DNA from: Gracilaria caudata
Lineage: Eukaryota; Rhodophyta; Florideophyceae; Gracilariales; Gracilariaceae
NCBI GenBank assembly: GCA_030374735.1
Contig: JASCIV010000267.1
Coordinates: 1-27,795, forward strand
DNA length: 27,795 bases
Direction of reading: 5' to 3'
Position numbers and translations under genes: made by a program. Below the pieces are notes generated by a model. The model was given only the letters and a program-made list of their open reading frames with translations, had not been told where the DNA came from and ran no database searches. This document shows, in pieces, positions 17,096 through 25,684 of the stretch; the first letter of the stretch is position 1; every line of letters starts with the position of its first letter.

Positions 17096-18391
17096 ATTCT
17101 AGATGCAACCCACATGTTGAGACATACGTGGGTGTTAGAACAGAAAGCGTACTTAACGTAGTTCCGGCTCGCCTCCAGTAAACAAGGGGGCATCGAACCT
17201 CTTCCTCCCCAGTCTCTCGACTTGGTCTGGTTACACCGTTGCTCGACTGGACATCGTTCGTCCTTCGTGTGGAAGCGGGAGAAGATGCAGCTCTCATGTC
17301 CCTTTTTTCGATTTCGTTGGTGGAAGAGTTTCGTGGAGATGTTTGAATGCGATCACTATCCACAAATCTGCCGTTCATTCAGTTTTCTTGTTTCCAAAGC
17401 GACGCTGCGCTGCTGCGTTCATGCATGGGGCACGGACTGAGGGGAGTAAAGGTGATTGTTTTAAGTGCTCTTTTCAGGATACTGGACTTTTGCAGTGTTC
17501 CTCCAACAAACAAGGATCATGTAACAGATAGAGCGCACGGTAACGTATAGAACAGGACTGTGAAGAAAACTGTAGAGCAGTGACGTAGTTTGTCACCAAA
17601 ATTCAGGACAGGTGCTTTGTCCTGATAGCTACTTAAGAGATGCAGAGCACTGCAATTGCTGGAAGGTAGAGAGGGAGACAGAACAGAAAACGACGACTAT
17701 CAACTAAACGACAACGATCGCGATTGCGATTACCCTCTGCGCTGGCGACTACTCCGGGCTTCGCAGCCCTGTTCTGTACGTTACAGTGCTCTCTATCTGC
17801 TAAGGTCATAGCTGATGCCGAGGGTGAGCCAGAACTCTGCCCTTCTATGTCTGCTCACTCACCCCCAATTCAAGTTCTCCTGTTTGCCAGGAGCTTGATG
17901 TCAGTGAAGGAGTATCAATTTTATTCTGATATATATTTGCCCTGTTACGCTCTGTATATTTTCGAAACGACTAAATGCAAACCACAGAGTGGTTTCCTCA
18001 AATAATCTGCTTGCCTTGCAGCTTTTCTGATATGAATGCAAAAACTTTCAAAGCCATTAGAAGCTTCGATAGTTCAGAACATGAGCTCGGAGTACTAGCA
18101 GTTGCGGTCCCGTTCTTTTCGTGTTTCTCCAGGGCGCGTTTGCCTGATGATAATAATCAGTACAAAACGACGTGAAAGCCGGTGTAATAGATGCTGTCCA
18201 TTTGTAGGTCTATTAAACCATTACCAGTCATTTGTAATTTGCCGTCTGTAAACTAGTATATTGAGCGAGAGAGATTTTCTAAATGGGGACGCTACAGCGC
18301 CGTTCCTTGGCATGTAGAGGTGCGATGATTTGTGAAAATCATCTACGCCAATTAAACCAACAAATGCTTTTTACTGTTCTCAGGCGCTGCT
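17096..18391. other. Gene-free region containing one LTR-like unit
   Basis: No open frame with recognisable content. It includes the 17520-17772 repeat unit. The rest (17773-18391) is AT-richer, with short frames only, and ends at the stop of the minus-strand membrane-protein gene. Confidence 0.45.
17520..17772 (+). repeat. LTR-like / promoter-like unit, copy A
   Basis: This unit is clearly homologous to 26159-26394 in the same orientation. Both begin TGTAACAGATAGAG. Both contain an identical block of about 26 bases around GTGACGTAGTTTGTCACC. Both then have a 7-bp hairpin CAGGACA / TGTCCTG (17604-17624) with different loops, the TATA-like CTACTTAAG (17629), GCTGGAAGGTAGA, and a terminal hairpin GGGCT-tcgc-AGCCC (from 17747). 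TG at the start, internal promoter-like signals and dispersion fit a solo LTR of a retrotransposon. No gag or pol frame was found between the copies, and no clear 3' end or target duplication could be fixed. Confidence 0.55.
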
Positions 18392-19852
18392 TCATCGACT
18401 GTGAAAAATTTGTGGATAGGTTGCTCTCAAATAATAAGCGAGGTACAAGACCTCATCCTCATACAAATTTTCAATACGAAACGCTTGTCGCCCACTGCGA
18501 AGTAAACGCAACCCATACCTGGCACCAACAACATAATTATCTCCCTCTTCACGACTTCTGTATGTCACAGCCGTACTAGAAACCGGTTTGCGCGAAACTT
18601 CCATCGCGGTAACCCCATGAACACTGACAACAAACCGCCCGGTGCAATGAGCCAATATCCATTTCGTGAGCCAGAACCTGTTTGGAGTGGCGTCGTCAAC
18701 GAATTCTATCGACTCCATTCGCATAATCCTGCGCATAAATATCTGAGTCCACCAGAAAGTGAACAGCCCAACGCATGTCGTCAAAACTGCAAAAAAGAGA
18801 AGCCATGGAAGGATTCTCACAGCATGAAGCTCAGTGAAAACTGACTTGCCTTTCGCAACAAACCTTATTGTGTTCGTTGCAACAAACATATCCAAAAAGC
18901 AGAGCATGATGGAGGTACAAGCCATGAGCCGTAGGGACGAGCGACGCCTGTTGCATCTAAACTTGCCCATTCCACCAGCATAAACAGCAAAACGATCGCG
19001 GTATGGCAAAGCCGAGAGAAGCGATGTGTTTGGGGAAACTTTCGTCGTCTTACCATTTGTAGCGTCATACGTCATGTCAAAAACATCGGGAGGTGCAGGT
19101 GTCGCGTTGGAGGCGTGCACCTGGTGCAACACCGCATTCAGAGCATCGGCAACGCTTTCGGCTATGTAGGCGGATTTGAACCCCGGAAGCACAAGCGGCT
19201 CTCCTAACCCGACCACCTCCACATCGTGTGATATCGTTACAAGCATTCGAAAGAAGACCCACAGTATAGAAAGTGAGTAGAACTTGCTGAAAGGGTTTCT
19301 TGTAGATACGGCGGCGCGGAAGGAGCGTACAGCAGACAGCGATATCGTTCGCACCTTTTTCCCGTGTAAGCGTAGTAGCCCATCGCGCATAGATATTGAT
19401 ATGACTGAACAGGGTTCCAAAACGGAAGGTTTATCAACCCTGAAGAAAAGCCATCTGCATAAAACGAGAAGGAAAGCGAAAAGCTGGAAAGAGAGTAGAA
19501 GTGCAAGCGGTTCGTCGTCGAGAAAAGTGTAATATGCGACAATCAACGGCGGTGCGAATTTGGCCAGAGCTACGAAGGCGCTAACTATGCCGTTCTGAGG
19601 CGGTGGCGGTATGAGGGCGACAGACACAGAGTCAGCGTGGTGGACTAAGTGGGACAGAGCATAGAGTGCTTGTTCGGCACGAGCTCGATGGTCTGCGTGA
19701 TACTCCCGTCGGTGATGTATGGTCGGGCAGGTAATCACCATGTGGTGGTGAGTGCGTTCCATTACTGAGAGCACCCTCGCATCTTCATCGCGGAGCTCGG
19801 CGACGATAGGAGCGTGACCTTCGGCGGCGAAAGCCGACGCCGACGTGGCCAT
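18392..19852 (-). CDS. Multi-pass membrane protein, two-half architecture, function unknown
   Basis: This 486-residue protein is the only intact member of a family with two broken copies in this window. Hydrophobic segments lie at about 89-111 and 115-138 (first hairpin) and 307-327 and 347-372 (second hairpin). A further hydrophobic stretch at 191-207 may be a buried strand. Each membrane hairpin is followed by a beta-rich soluble part: after the first, PCSVISISMRDGLLRLHG with ISLSAVRSF; after the second, GVTAMEVSRKPVSS and GLRLLRSGRQAFRIENL. A repeated [two membrane helices + beta-rich domain] plan recalls bacterial DUF304/bPH_2 proteins of the YdbT type, but this is a resemblance in layout only. 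The N-terminus lacks a signal peptide and is His-rich (HHHMVITCPTIHH). The gene is unspliced. A CCAAT box and a TATA-like AT run lie 80-100 bp upstream. Confidence 0.8.
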   Translation of the reverse strand: MATSASAFAAEGHAPIVAELRDEDARVLSVMERTHHHMVITCPTIHHRREYHADHRARAEQALYALSHLVHHADSVSVALIPPPPQNGIVSAFVALAKFAPPLIVAYYTFLDDEPLALLLSFQLFAFLLVLCRWLFFRVDKPSVLEPCSVISISMRDGLLRLHGKKVRTISLSAVRSFRAAVSTRNPFSKFYSLSILWVFFRMLVTISHDVEVVGLGEPLVLPGFKSAYIAESVADALNAVLHQVHASNATPAPPDVFDMTYDATNGKTTKVSPNTSLLSALPYRDRFAVYAGGMGKFRCNRRRSSLRLMACTSIMLCFLDMFVATNTIRFVAKGKSVFTELHAVRILPWLLFFAVLTTCVGLFTFWWTQIFMRRIMRMESIEFVDDATPNRFWLTKWILAHCTGRFVVSVHGVTAMEVSRKPVSSTAVTYRSREEGDNYVVGARYGLRLLRSGRQAFRIENLYEDEVLYLAYYLRATYPQIFHSR

Positions 19853-19930
19853 TGTCGTGGAAGGTGGAGGAGCAAAAGTCAGGTGCCCGCCGATATGACT
19901 TGCTTACGAGGCATAGCGCGAGATTGCAGG

Positions 19931-19955
19931 ATTTTATGTGAAGCGAAGTGATTGG
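19931..19955 (-). promoter_or_regulatory. CCAAT box and TATA-like element of the membrane-protein gene
   Basis: On the minus strand CCAAT (complement of 19951-19955) is followed by CACATAAAAT (complement of 19931-19940), about 80 bp before the ATG at 19852. The order and short distance suit a core promoter. The CCAAT-to-TATA-like spacing of about 10 bp is unusually tight. Confidence 0.35.
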
Positions 19956-20655
19956 CGGTTCGGGGCTCCTCCATCGGTAAGTGAAGGTGCTGTTGCCGCA
20001 TGTGGATTGGCAGACCATTGTCGGTTCCCTCGTCGATGTGTACCGTTGCCGTACGGAGATTGGAAAAGGATTGTCTCTACGGAAAGGAAATGGTGGGGAA
20101 ACCTGAGCGGCTCGGATAAATGCAAAATCTCATCTCACCGAGCGAAAGGCGCTGTAACGGTCACTGACTAGTAAACACACATCGCGCAGATTCATTTGTA
20201 CGAAAGTGCAGAAATGGTTCCAAATTCTAGTTTTCTGCCTAAACTTCCAAGGTGACTATGACTAAAATCTGACGGACTGTGGCCAAAAAAGTTTGACCTT
20301 TTTGCTCGAAGTCCAAAAAAATGTGGTTAGAAATACGCCCCTGCCAGCTGAGGAGAATCTCAGCTTGAGAAAGTCGTTGAACCTGCGACCAGTGCATTGG
20401 GCACTCATGATGCGCTGGCTCAGAACAAGCGGGGGAGCACAAATGGTCCACTTTGAACCGAAAATGGTTGCTTGCTGCACTGATGAGCAGGAGACGTGCG
20501 TTGTCGATGAATGAAGCAGGTGCGATCGAAGTTTTTACAGGCATGTGTCTCATAGAGGGAATGGGATCAACGAGAACTGAGGTGGTCATGATGAGATTGA
20601 AGAGACGAGGGATACGTAACAAACTAATGTTGTTGCTTGGTCTCGTCATCAAAAT

Positions 20656-20698
20656 TTTTAAGTTCCACGTTATCCTCAGGATAACGTGGGACTTAAAA
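20656..20698. repeat. 43-bp near-perfect palindrome
   Basis: Two 21-nt arms, 20656-20676 and 20678-20698, are reverse complements with one mismatch around a single central C. The inner part reads CCACGTTATCCT-c-AGGATAACGTGG. CACGT also forms an E-box-like/G-box-like core in each arm. It could be a cruciform, a binding site or the fused ends of a small element. Confidence 0.65.
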
Positions 20699-20866
20699 TG
20701 AAGGAGCTGTAGAGGAGGAGTCTTTCCCTACTTTGCAGTGCACTCCAACACACAGAGCGCGTTTGTATGAAGCGAGGAGTAGGCCCCTGAAAAGGTGGAT
20801 ATGTACGAGTACAATCTCATGCAAATGTGGACCTACAAGCCGAATTACGCTTGCTCATCGTGATAA

Positions 20867-21166
20867 GCTTGTAGCTCACGATGTCCAGAGACAGTAACCA
20901 GCTTGTGTAATACAAACGTAGCACTACAAGCTATGTAACGCGTGATCACCATGATCGGCTTGTAGCTCACGCTGTACAAGACAGTAGCTAGCTTGTAGCA
21001 TAGTGTTAGAAGGATCTAGACTGCTACAAGTTCTATATTAAAGGAGCGTCAGCCAGCCTTCTCCTCCATCTGGAGAAGGCCAGACTTCATCCATCCTCAT
21101 TGTGTTACAGCTTGTATCTTAATCTAAGGCTCATATAAACCGCCGATCTTCCCCTCCATCTGGAGA
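20867..21166. repeat. Two direct repeats of ~90-bp period with a GCTTGTAG motif
   Basis: GCTTGTAGCTCACG at 20867 recurs at 20958 (offset 91), each followed by a related GACAGTA(A/G)C block and GCTTGT. CTCCATCTGGAGA at 21064 recurs at 21154 (offset 90), followed by CAGACTTCAT in both; CTCC-atct-GGAG can pair with itself. GCTTGTAG or its complement CTACAAG(C) occurs at least six times between 20832 and 21030. It looks like a small decayed tandem array. Confidence 0.5.
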
Positions 21167-21345
21167 TAGTCAGACTTCATTAACCGGATAATTTTTATTT
21201 CTTTGTTTTAGTGCTTATGACGATACTTTTGACGAACTCTATTTCCCGCTCTTTCCGTCGTAAACCCTTGTTTGACTAACAAAAAATGTGATCAGAAGGA
21301 AGACGAGGCTAGAACGGTATCCCTCGAAAAATTCGTTCCCATATC

Positions 21346-21774
21346 TCACTGCACAGACCTGACGGCCGAGCCACCAGCACCGCCAGCGCCACCGACGGCG
21401 CCGTTTTGGAACGAGCCCTGGATAGTGCCACCACCGTTGACAGTACCGGAGGCGCCGTTTGCCACGGCACCGCTGAATACGCCATTGCCGCCAAAGATAC
21501 TGCCCGTGTTAAACGTGGGACCAGAAGAGCTCACGCCAGGTGCGCCAAAGCCACCTTGCACGTTGGCACCGACAGCAGACGCGGCGCCTCCGGCTCCTCC
21601 GGCGCCACCTACCGCGGTGGAAAAGTCGAATGCGGGAAATGATTGGAAAGAGGGGAATTGCGGAAAGACCGGCACGAAAAATTGACGAGCGATGGATGGT
21701 TGTGTTGGCAGAGGTGCGGCGTGTAGAAGGGATACCATGGCGGCGAGCACGAGCAGAGTGAAGTTGGAGACCAT
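21346..21774 (-). CDS. Small secreted Gly/Ala-rich protein
   Basis: The 142-residue product begins with a signal peptide (MVSNFTLLVLAAMVSLLHA, cleavage likely before APLP). A short proline- and aromatic-rich segment follows (QFFVPVFPQFPSFQSFPAF, about 31-49). The rest is Gly/Ala/Ser/Asn-rich with GGAGGAGG at both ends (about 56-63 and 128-135). No enzymatic domain is visible. Composition and signal peptide suggest a structural cell-wall or extracellular-matrix protein, comparable to plant glycine-rich proteins in style but not demonstrably related. Low complexity makes homology calls unreliable. The gene has one of the best promoters in the window: a canonical TATAAAAG, with an inverted pair of CCAAT boxes upstream and a C/A-rich leader. 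Confidence 0.8.
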   Translation of the reverse strand: MVSNFTLLVLAAMVSLLHAAPLPTQPSIARQFFVPVFPQFPSFQSFPAFDFSTAVGGAGGAGGAASAVGANVQGGFGAPGVSSSGPTFNTGSIFGGNGVFSGAVANGASGTVNGGGTIQGSFQNGAVGGAGGAGGSAVRSVQ

Positions 21775-21900
21775 TTTTTTTGGTTGGGGGTAACTGAGAA
21801 CAATGCCGAGGTACAGTGGTTAGTGGTTGCGTTTGTTGTGAGTGCGTGGGTGTTGCGTGAGATGGTGGTGGGGATGCGGTTCAGGTTGTAGAATGCGGCT

Positions 21901-22161
21901 CTTTTATAGCGGAATCGTTCCCGATGCCGAAGAGGAGGTGAAGCGCTCGGTGAGCACAGCGTCATTAGTCCAGCGCTGATGTGCTCCATATTGTCGCGTC
22001 CAGCTCGAGTGCTGTAATATACGAAGGTACAAATGAGGCGGTGTAAGCAACCGATGACGCAGACGCTTGCTTGGCAGCCAATGAGCTGCTTCACTGCTGC
22101 TGACGATGCACTCTGGCGCGCTGCCAGTTCGCCAGATGGCCAAGCAGCTGATTGGCTGCCA
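21901..22161 (-). promoter_or_regulatory. TATA box and inverted CCAAT-box repeat
   Basis: On the minus strand TATAAAAG (complement of 21901-21908) lies 127 bp before the ATG at 21774. Further upstream, 22072-22091 and 22142-22161 form a 20-bp inverted repeat with one mismatch, each arm containing GGCAGCCAAT. A smaller hairpin, CTGGC-gcgct-GCCAG, sits between them at about 22111-22125. Two CCAAT boxes in opposite orientation could also serve a plus-strand gene to the right. Confidence 0.6.
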
Positions 22162-22444
22162 TCACAGCTTTTATTAGCCGCAACCATCTTGTTCGGCGGC
22201 ACAGCGCCATACTAGCTCGTCTACTAGCCCTCGAAGCCTCGGGCACCTTCTTGAGAGCACCTAACGTCAAAGCAGCTAATGATGCAATCTCACTGCCGAA
22301 TCAGGCTCGTTAGCTCATAAACTTGCTTTAGTGGGCACGTGCCGCATGTTTCGCGGTGGACTCGTGAGCGACAAAGCATGCTCTACTTAAATCTCTCGCA
22401 TACTCACCAAACACACGCAGCTGAAAACTGTCAAGCGCGCCATA

Positions 22445-22651
22445 ATGGTTCTCCGCAACGTCACAATGTCGTTGCTGTCACCCTCCATCTCTTTAACCAA
22501 TAACTGCTTCTTCCGTTTGGTTAATTCGTCCTACTTGTCAGCAAGAAATTTCATTTCACAATCTCCTTCACCACGTGCATCGTGGAGAGCCTTCAATAAT
22601 GAATGTAAAACTTCACCAAGGCGTTGTGCTCTGAGCTCTCTACATATCTAG
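22445..22651 (+). CDS. Candidate short gene (68 residues), function unknown
   Basis: An ATG at 22445 opens a 68-codon frame, rich in Ser, Arg and Asn with almost no acidic residues (LVNSSYLSARNFISQSPSP), reminiscent of an organelle-targeting presequence. A TATA-like CTACTTAAA at 22383-22391 lies about 55 bp upstream, followed by an A/C-rich leader, which supports transcription rightward. A Ser/Arg/Gln-rich open segment further on (22708-22788) could be a second exon, but I could not join them in phase with confident splice sites. It conflicts with the minus-strand model at 22593-23059; at most one is likely to be right. Confidence 0.25.
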   Translation: MVLRNVTMSLLSPSISLTNNCFFRLVNSSYLSARNFISQSPSPRASWRAFNNECKTSPRRCALSSLHI

Positions 22652-23059
22652 CATCTCCACAAAGCCAGCAATGAAAGCTCAATCCGTGCTTATCCTCAAC
22701 TGCAGCTGAGAAGCTTCTCCGTTGGAACTGCTTCTAGAAAATCCGGGCAAGGCCAAACTGGATTTGCACAAAGCTTACAAAAGACCTGATCGAATTACCT
22801 TCATACTGCAATTCTTTCTCCTGCTGTACACATGTACAATCTCTTTGTCAAATGTCACTTCTGGGAGTGGAACGCAGGGTCTCCAGCGTTGAGCTGGACC
22901 CATAACCAGAACAATGGTTGAGCTATTGGCGCTTTGCTCTCTTGTGATACAAGGCGTGCAGTTCATATATTTGAACTTTTCTACAGCATCCATATCGTCC
23001 AGAGCCCAGAACTTATGAAGGAACTCAATAATGATTTTACACTTTCCTTTCTTTATCAT
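22593..23059 (-). CDS. Candidate two-exon gene, function unknown
   Basis: From an ATG at 23057-23059, 87 codons run to a donor-like AAG|GTAATT. A 65-nt putative intron (22734-22798) ends TTTTCTAG, and 46 further codons stay open to a TGA at 22593, giving about 133 residues. The second exon includes SFHCWLCGDARYVESSEHN. Intron size and sequence resemble the 61-nt candidate intron at 10763-10823. No domain is recognised. Against it, the + strand carries a promoter-like element and its own open frame over the same DNA. Confidence 0.25.
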
Positions 23060-23198
23060 GAGCCTGATGTTCCTTCAGAAACTGCACTTAGAATGACAGA
23101 ACATACCCGCCCATATCAAACACCAAATCTGTGCAACTCAGCAACGAAACGAAATCACTTGCTTTCGAAAGCCGTCGCCGCTTTTCTAAGTATTCACC

Positions 23199-23726
23199 AT
23201 GAGCTCTCACACGCAAGGCTCCTCTGCAGGGGGACGAGCCCACTATCGAAAACGTCCTCTCAACAAAATGTCCATTAACTACCTCCTCAACTCTGACAGT
23301 GCGACGGCAAAGAGGTCCAAACCTGCATGTGATTCGAAGAAAGTTGGAAATGTGCATCATTCTCCATTCAAAACAATATCTTCTGCGCGTATGGCTTCGA
23401 ACGGTCTCGATGTATCTTCTATAAAACCTACACATGCGGTATCGAGTACATCTGGTGGGGCTCGCTCCTCAAGGGCACCCAAGAGACGTCAAATGACTCG
23501 TAGGGAGTTGTTTGAGGAGGGAATATATTGGTGTCCAGAGCCCGGTTGCCGATCCAGTTATGCCTCTCGACGGAATCTAATTCGACATAGGAAGAAAAAG
23601 CACCCGAAAGAAGCACCTCAGTATGAGTGCAGTTGTCGCCATAGCAGTTTATGCAACTGTGAGTTTCCCTTTTTTTCCAATCTTCGAAGGCATCAAAGGG
23701 AGGTGCTAGGCCCAAAGCAGTACTAA
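23199..23726 (+). CDS. C2H2 zinc-finger protein, probable nuclear DNA-binding factor
   Basis: The 175-residue single-exon product has a clear C2H2 finger near its C-terminus: CPEPGCRSSYASRRNLIRH then RKKKH, with ligands Cys112, Cys117, His130 and His135 (C-x4-C-x12-H-x4-H). A second, degenerate finger follows (CSCRHSSLCNCEFPF, then NLRRHQREVLG). It keeps Cys residues and one His but lacks the last zinc ligand and carries an insertion. Before the fingers, SSRAPKRRQMTRRE (90-103) is a plausible nuclear-localisation signal. The first 90 residues are Ser-rich and disordered, with a short hydrophobic MSINYLLNSDS motif (24-34) that may bind a partner. The role is inferred to be a transcription factor; its targets are unknown. 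No clear promoter motif is seen upstream. Confidence 0.85.
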   Translation: MSSHTQGSSAGGRAHYRKRPLNKMSINYLLNSDSATAKRSKPACDSKKVGNVHHSPFKTISSARMASNGLDVSSIKPTHAVSSTSGGARSSRAPKRRQMTRRELFEEGIYWCPEPGCRSSYASRRNLIRHRKKKHPKEAPQYECSCRHSSLCNCEFPFFSNLRRHQREVLGPKQY

Positions 23727-24607
23727 TGTCATGTGTTCCATCTGAAGCTTTCGAAAAAACATGATTAAATTTTGTAGCTGCACATAGAATCAGTGCATTG
23801 TAAGAGAACTATCTAATGGTTCTCACGCGCCTTTGTATGAACAAATGTTCAAGAGAGCGCTTTCGAATGTGACAAGCGTTCTCAGAGCACAATCTCTAGC
23901 TAGTACTAGAGGCTGTTCATGAGATGAAAAGATAGAACTTTTTGTCACAATGACTAGTCACAAATACGGCCCTGATTTCTATAGAAAGAGAGAGGACGAA
24001 TATCATCTCGGAGAACAAGTAAAGAGATCAAGACCATACTGTTCGTACATCCGATCAGCAAGGTAGACAAAATACTCTGATTACTCAAAACCGGGCATTT
24101 CCTGAAAATCCATTTCGCAAACCCTCTTGTTTTTATAATGAAGGTTTGCCCTTGGTTCGAAGCTCTGAATGTAGAGAAGTGCAACTTATGAGCTTTACGC
24201 CCTGATGGGTGTTGCGACCAAGACCAATGAGGCCTTGTTGAAAGTGCCAAAATCATAAAAGCAACTATGTCAGCTTTTAAACTGTTTACTGTGATGAGGA
24301 AGGAATTTTGGTAAGTCAAATCTTAGAGATATTATTATCACGGGAATCCGTGTGTTCTTGCCAAGAACACACGGCCTTTTTGTAAACACCCAAGCTCTCA
24401 ACATCCATCTCCGCACACGTTCCACCCAAGATTATAAACGAAACGCACTGTTGCTTGGTTGTGGGGCTGGCGCCTCTTTCTTCCGAGTGTGTCCATCCAA
24501 AGCGACCTTGTTTCTACTATCTTTGCTTTTATACAGCTTTTATAGTTTGCTGTACGCTCCCGTTGCAATCGCGAGTAACAAACAATTCACTGTTCTACGA
24601 CCTTCGA
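23727..24607. other. Intergenic region between convergent genes
   Basis: No supported gene. It separates the 3' end of the zinc-finger gene from the 3' end of the minus-strand Cys-rich gene. It contains the hairpin at 24348-24374. Confidence 0.45.
24348..24374 (+). terminator. Perfect 12-bp hairpin followed by a T run
   Basis: CCGTGTGTTCTT, loop GCC, AAGAACACACGG, then CCTTTTTG. The structure is like a terminator read left to right. In a eukaryote it could mark the end of a Pol III or structured transcript, or simply be a palindrome. No RNA gene was identified upstream. Confidence 0.4.
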
Positions 24608-25684
24608 TCAGTTTCGCTCATTACTAATTTCTGGAAGCGGGGTGCTGGACACAAGAAAGTCAGATCCGCAACGTGCGAAAAAGAAATCGTAAGGTGCATC
24701 TTCCGGGCACACCCCACAACAATCAATATCCGCAATGAAGTTCTGTCCAAAGGGGCATAAGAAACAGGTAGAAGAACCCATACGAGCGAAGCTGCCCTCA
24801 ATGCAAGATCTGCAAAACGTTTGACCTCCCCTGCTAAACTCGTTAAACGCGCATGGCTCGCACTCCAAAGCCAACTCGTTATAGAAGAAACCGGGCCCAC
24901 ATTCCTGGCAGCTCTGTGTGCTGTTGATAAATACTTGTCCAATTGGACATGGGACACATTCTGTGGCACCTCTCGATGCAAATGAGTTTCCTCCACACGG
25001 AAAACACTCTGTCAAGATATTAGAGACGTTCGTAAACGTACCAGGAACGCACTCCATACAAATGAAACGGGCCTCATTGAAAAAGGATCCCGGTGCACAT
25101 TGTCCACAGCTTCCGTCTGCCGAGATTGGCGCGCTGTTCTCTGGACAGGTGATACATTCAGATGAGCCAGATGACGAAAACGAATTCAGTGGACAGGGTA
25201 GACAAGGACCTGGCCCCTTCTCCGCCTTGAAAAAGTTAGAACGACATGAGGAGCAAAAGAGACTGAGACGAGAAAGTTCCTCGCCGCCTTGACAGTCACC
25301 ACAGGTTCCGTTGGGAAACAAAGCCTGTCCCTCTGGACAAGTTACGCACATGGTGGCTCCAAAGCGAGAGTGCGTCCCGGGCGGACAAGGTAAACACGAG
25401 ATTTGTCCGGCAAGAGGCTGAAACGAATCAGAGTCGCACTCGAGGCAGAAACGGGAAATACCTGAGCGAGCCGTGCCTGGCGCGCAAGGCTCACAGGTTA
25501 GGTTTGGTACCAGTTGTTGGTCGGGAGGACAACCGCTTTGAGAAGCAACGGAACTGAAGCTTGTGACACATGTTGGGTTTGGTACCAGTTGTATGCCGGG
25601 AGGATAACTGCGTTGAGAAGAAACAGAACTGAAGCATGTGACAAGACAGAGGAGGAAAACACAGCGGCAAGGCAACGCAGTCAT
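24608..25684 (-). CDS. Secreted Cys-rich protein with ephrin-receptor-like (GCC2/GCC3/TNFR-like) repeats
   Basis: This 358-residue protein begins with a signal peptide (FLLCLVTCFSSVSS, about 10-23). From about residue 64 it consists of repeated Cys modules of the form C-x2-C-x-x-G-T/S-x(9-12)-C-x2-C. Examples are CEPCAPGTARSGISRFCLEC, CLPCPPGTHSRFGATMCVTC and CEPCAFNEFSRGGQTFCRSC. This spacing is typical of the GCC2/GCC3 ephrin-receptor-like family, related in style to TNF-receptor and EGF modules. Four N-glycosylation sequons are visible (NLT, NGT, NVS, NST). There is no C-terminal membrane helix; the chain ends in a short polar tail, so a secreted form is predicted, unless the last part is spliced to an exon I have missed. 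A 25-residue segment after the signal peptide is tandemly duplicated. The role is probably adhesion or recognition at the cell surface. Confidence 0.85.
   Translation of the reverse strand: MTALPCRCVFLLCLVTCFSSVSSQRSYPPGIQLVPNPTCVTSFSSVASQSGCPPDQQLVPNLTCEPCAPGTARSGISRFCLECDSDSFQPLAGQISCLPCPPGTHSRFGATMCVTCPEGQALFPNGTCGDCQGGEELSRLSLFCSSCRSNFFKAEKGPGPCLPCPLNSFSSSGSSECITCPENSAPISADGSCGQCAPGSFFNEARFICMECVPGTFTNVSNILTECFPCGGNSFASRGATECVPCPIGQVFINSTQSCQECGPGFFYNELALECEPCAFNEFSRGGQTFCRSCIEGSFARMGSSTCFLCPFGQNFIADIDCCGVCPEDAPYDFFFARCGSDFLVSSTPLPEISNERN
25501..25650 (-). repeat. 75-bp in-frame tandem duplication in the Cys-rich gene
   Basis: GGTTTGGTACCAGTTGT at 25501 recurs at 25576. The following bases continue to match (GGGAGGA, then TTGAGAAG and AACTGAAGC). 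The 75-bp period is exactly 25 codons and gives two copies of a QLVPN-x-TC ... FSSV-x-SQ unit. The second copy overlaps the end of the signal peptide. Confidence 0.75.

Larger units (their letters stand above)
19956..21345. other. Gene-poor stretch with a strong palindrome and ~90-bp repeats
   Basis: A minus-strand open frame (ATG near 20649, stop 20239) of about 136 codons shows no recognisable domain and overlaps equally long frames on the other strand, so I do not call it. The notable structures are the palindrome at 20656-20698 and repeats between 20867 and 21166, described separately. Confidence 0.4.

Noticed and set aside
18283..18844. Plus-strand open frames across 18283-18844
   Set aside because: They are antisense to the intact 486-residue membrane-protein gene and have no supporting features.
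20239..20652. Minus-strand open frame of about 136 codons
   Set aside because: No signal peptide, domain or promoter is visible, comparable frames exist on the other strand, and its start overlaps the palindrome at 20656-20698.
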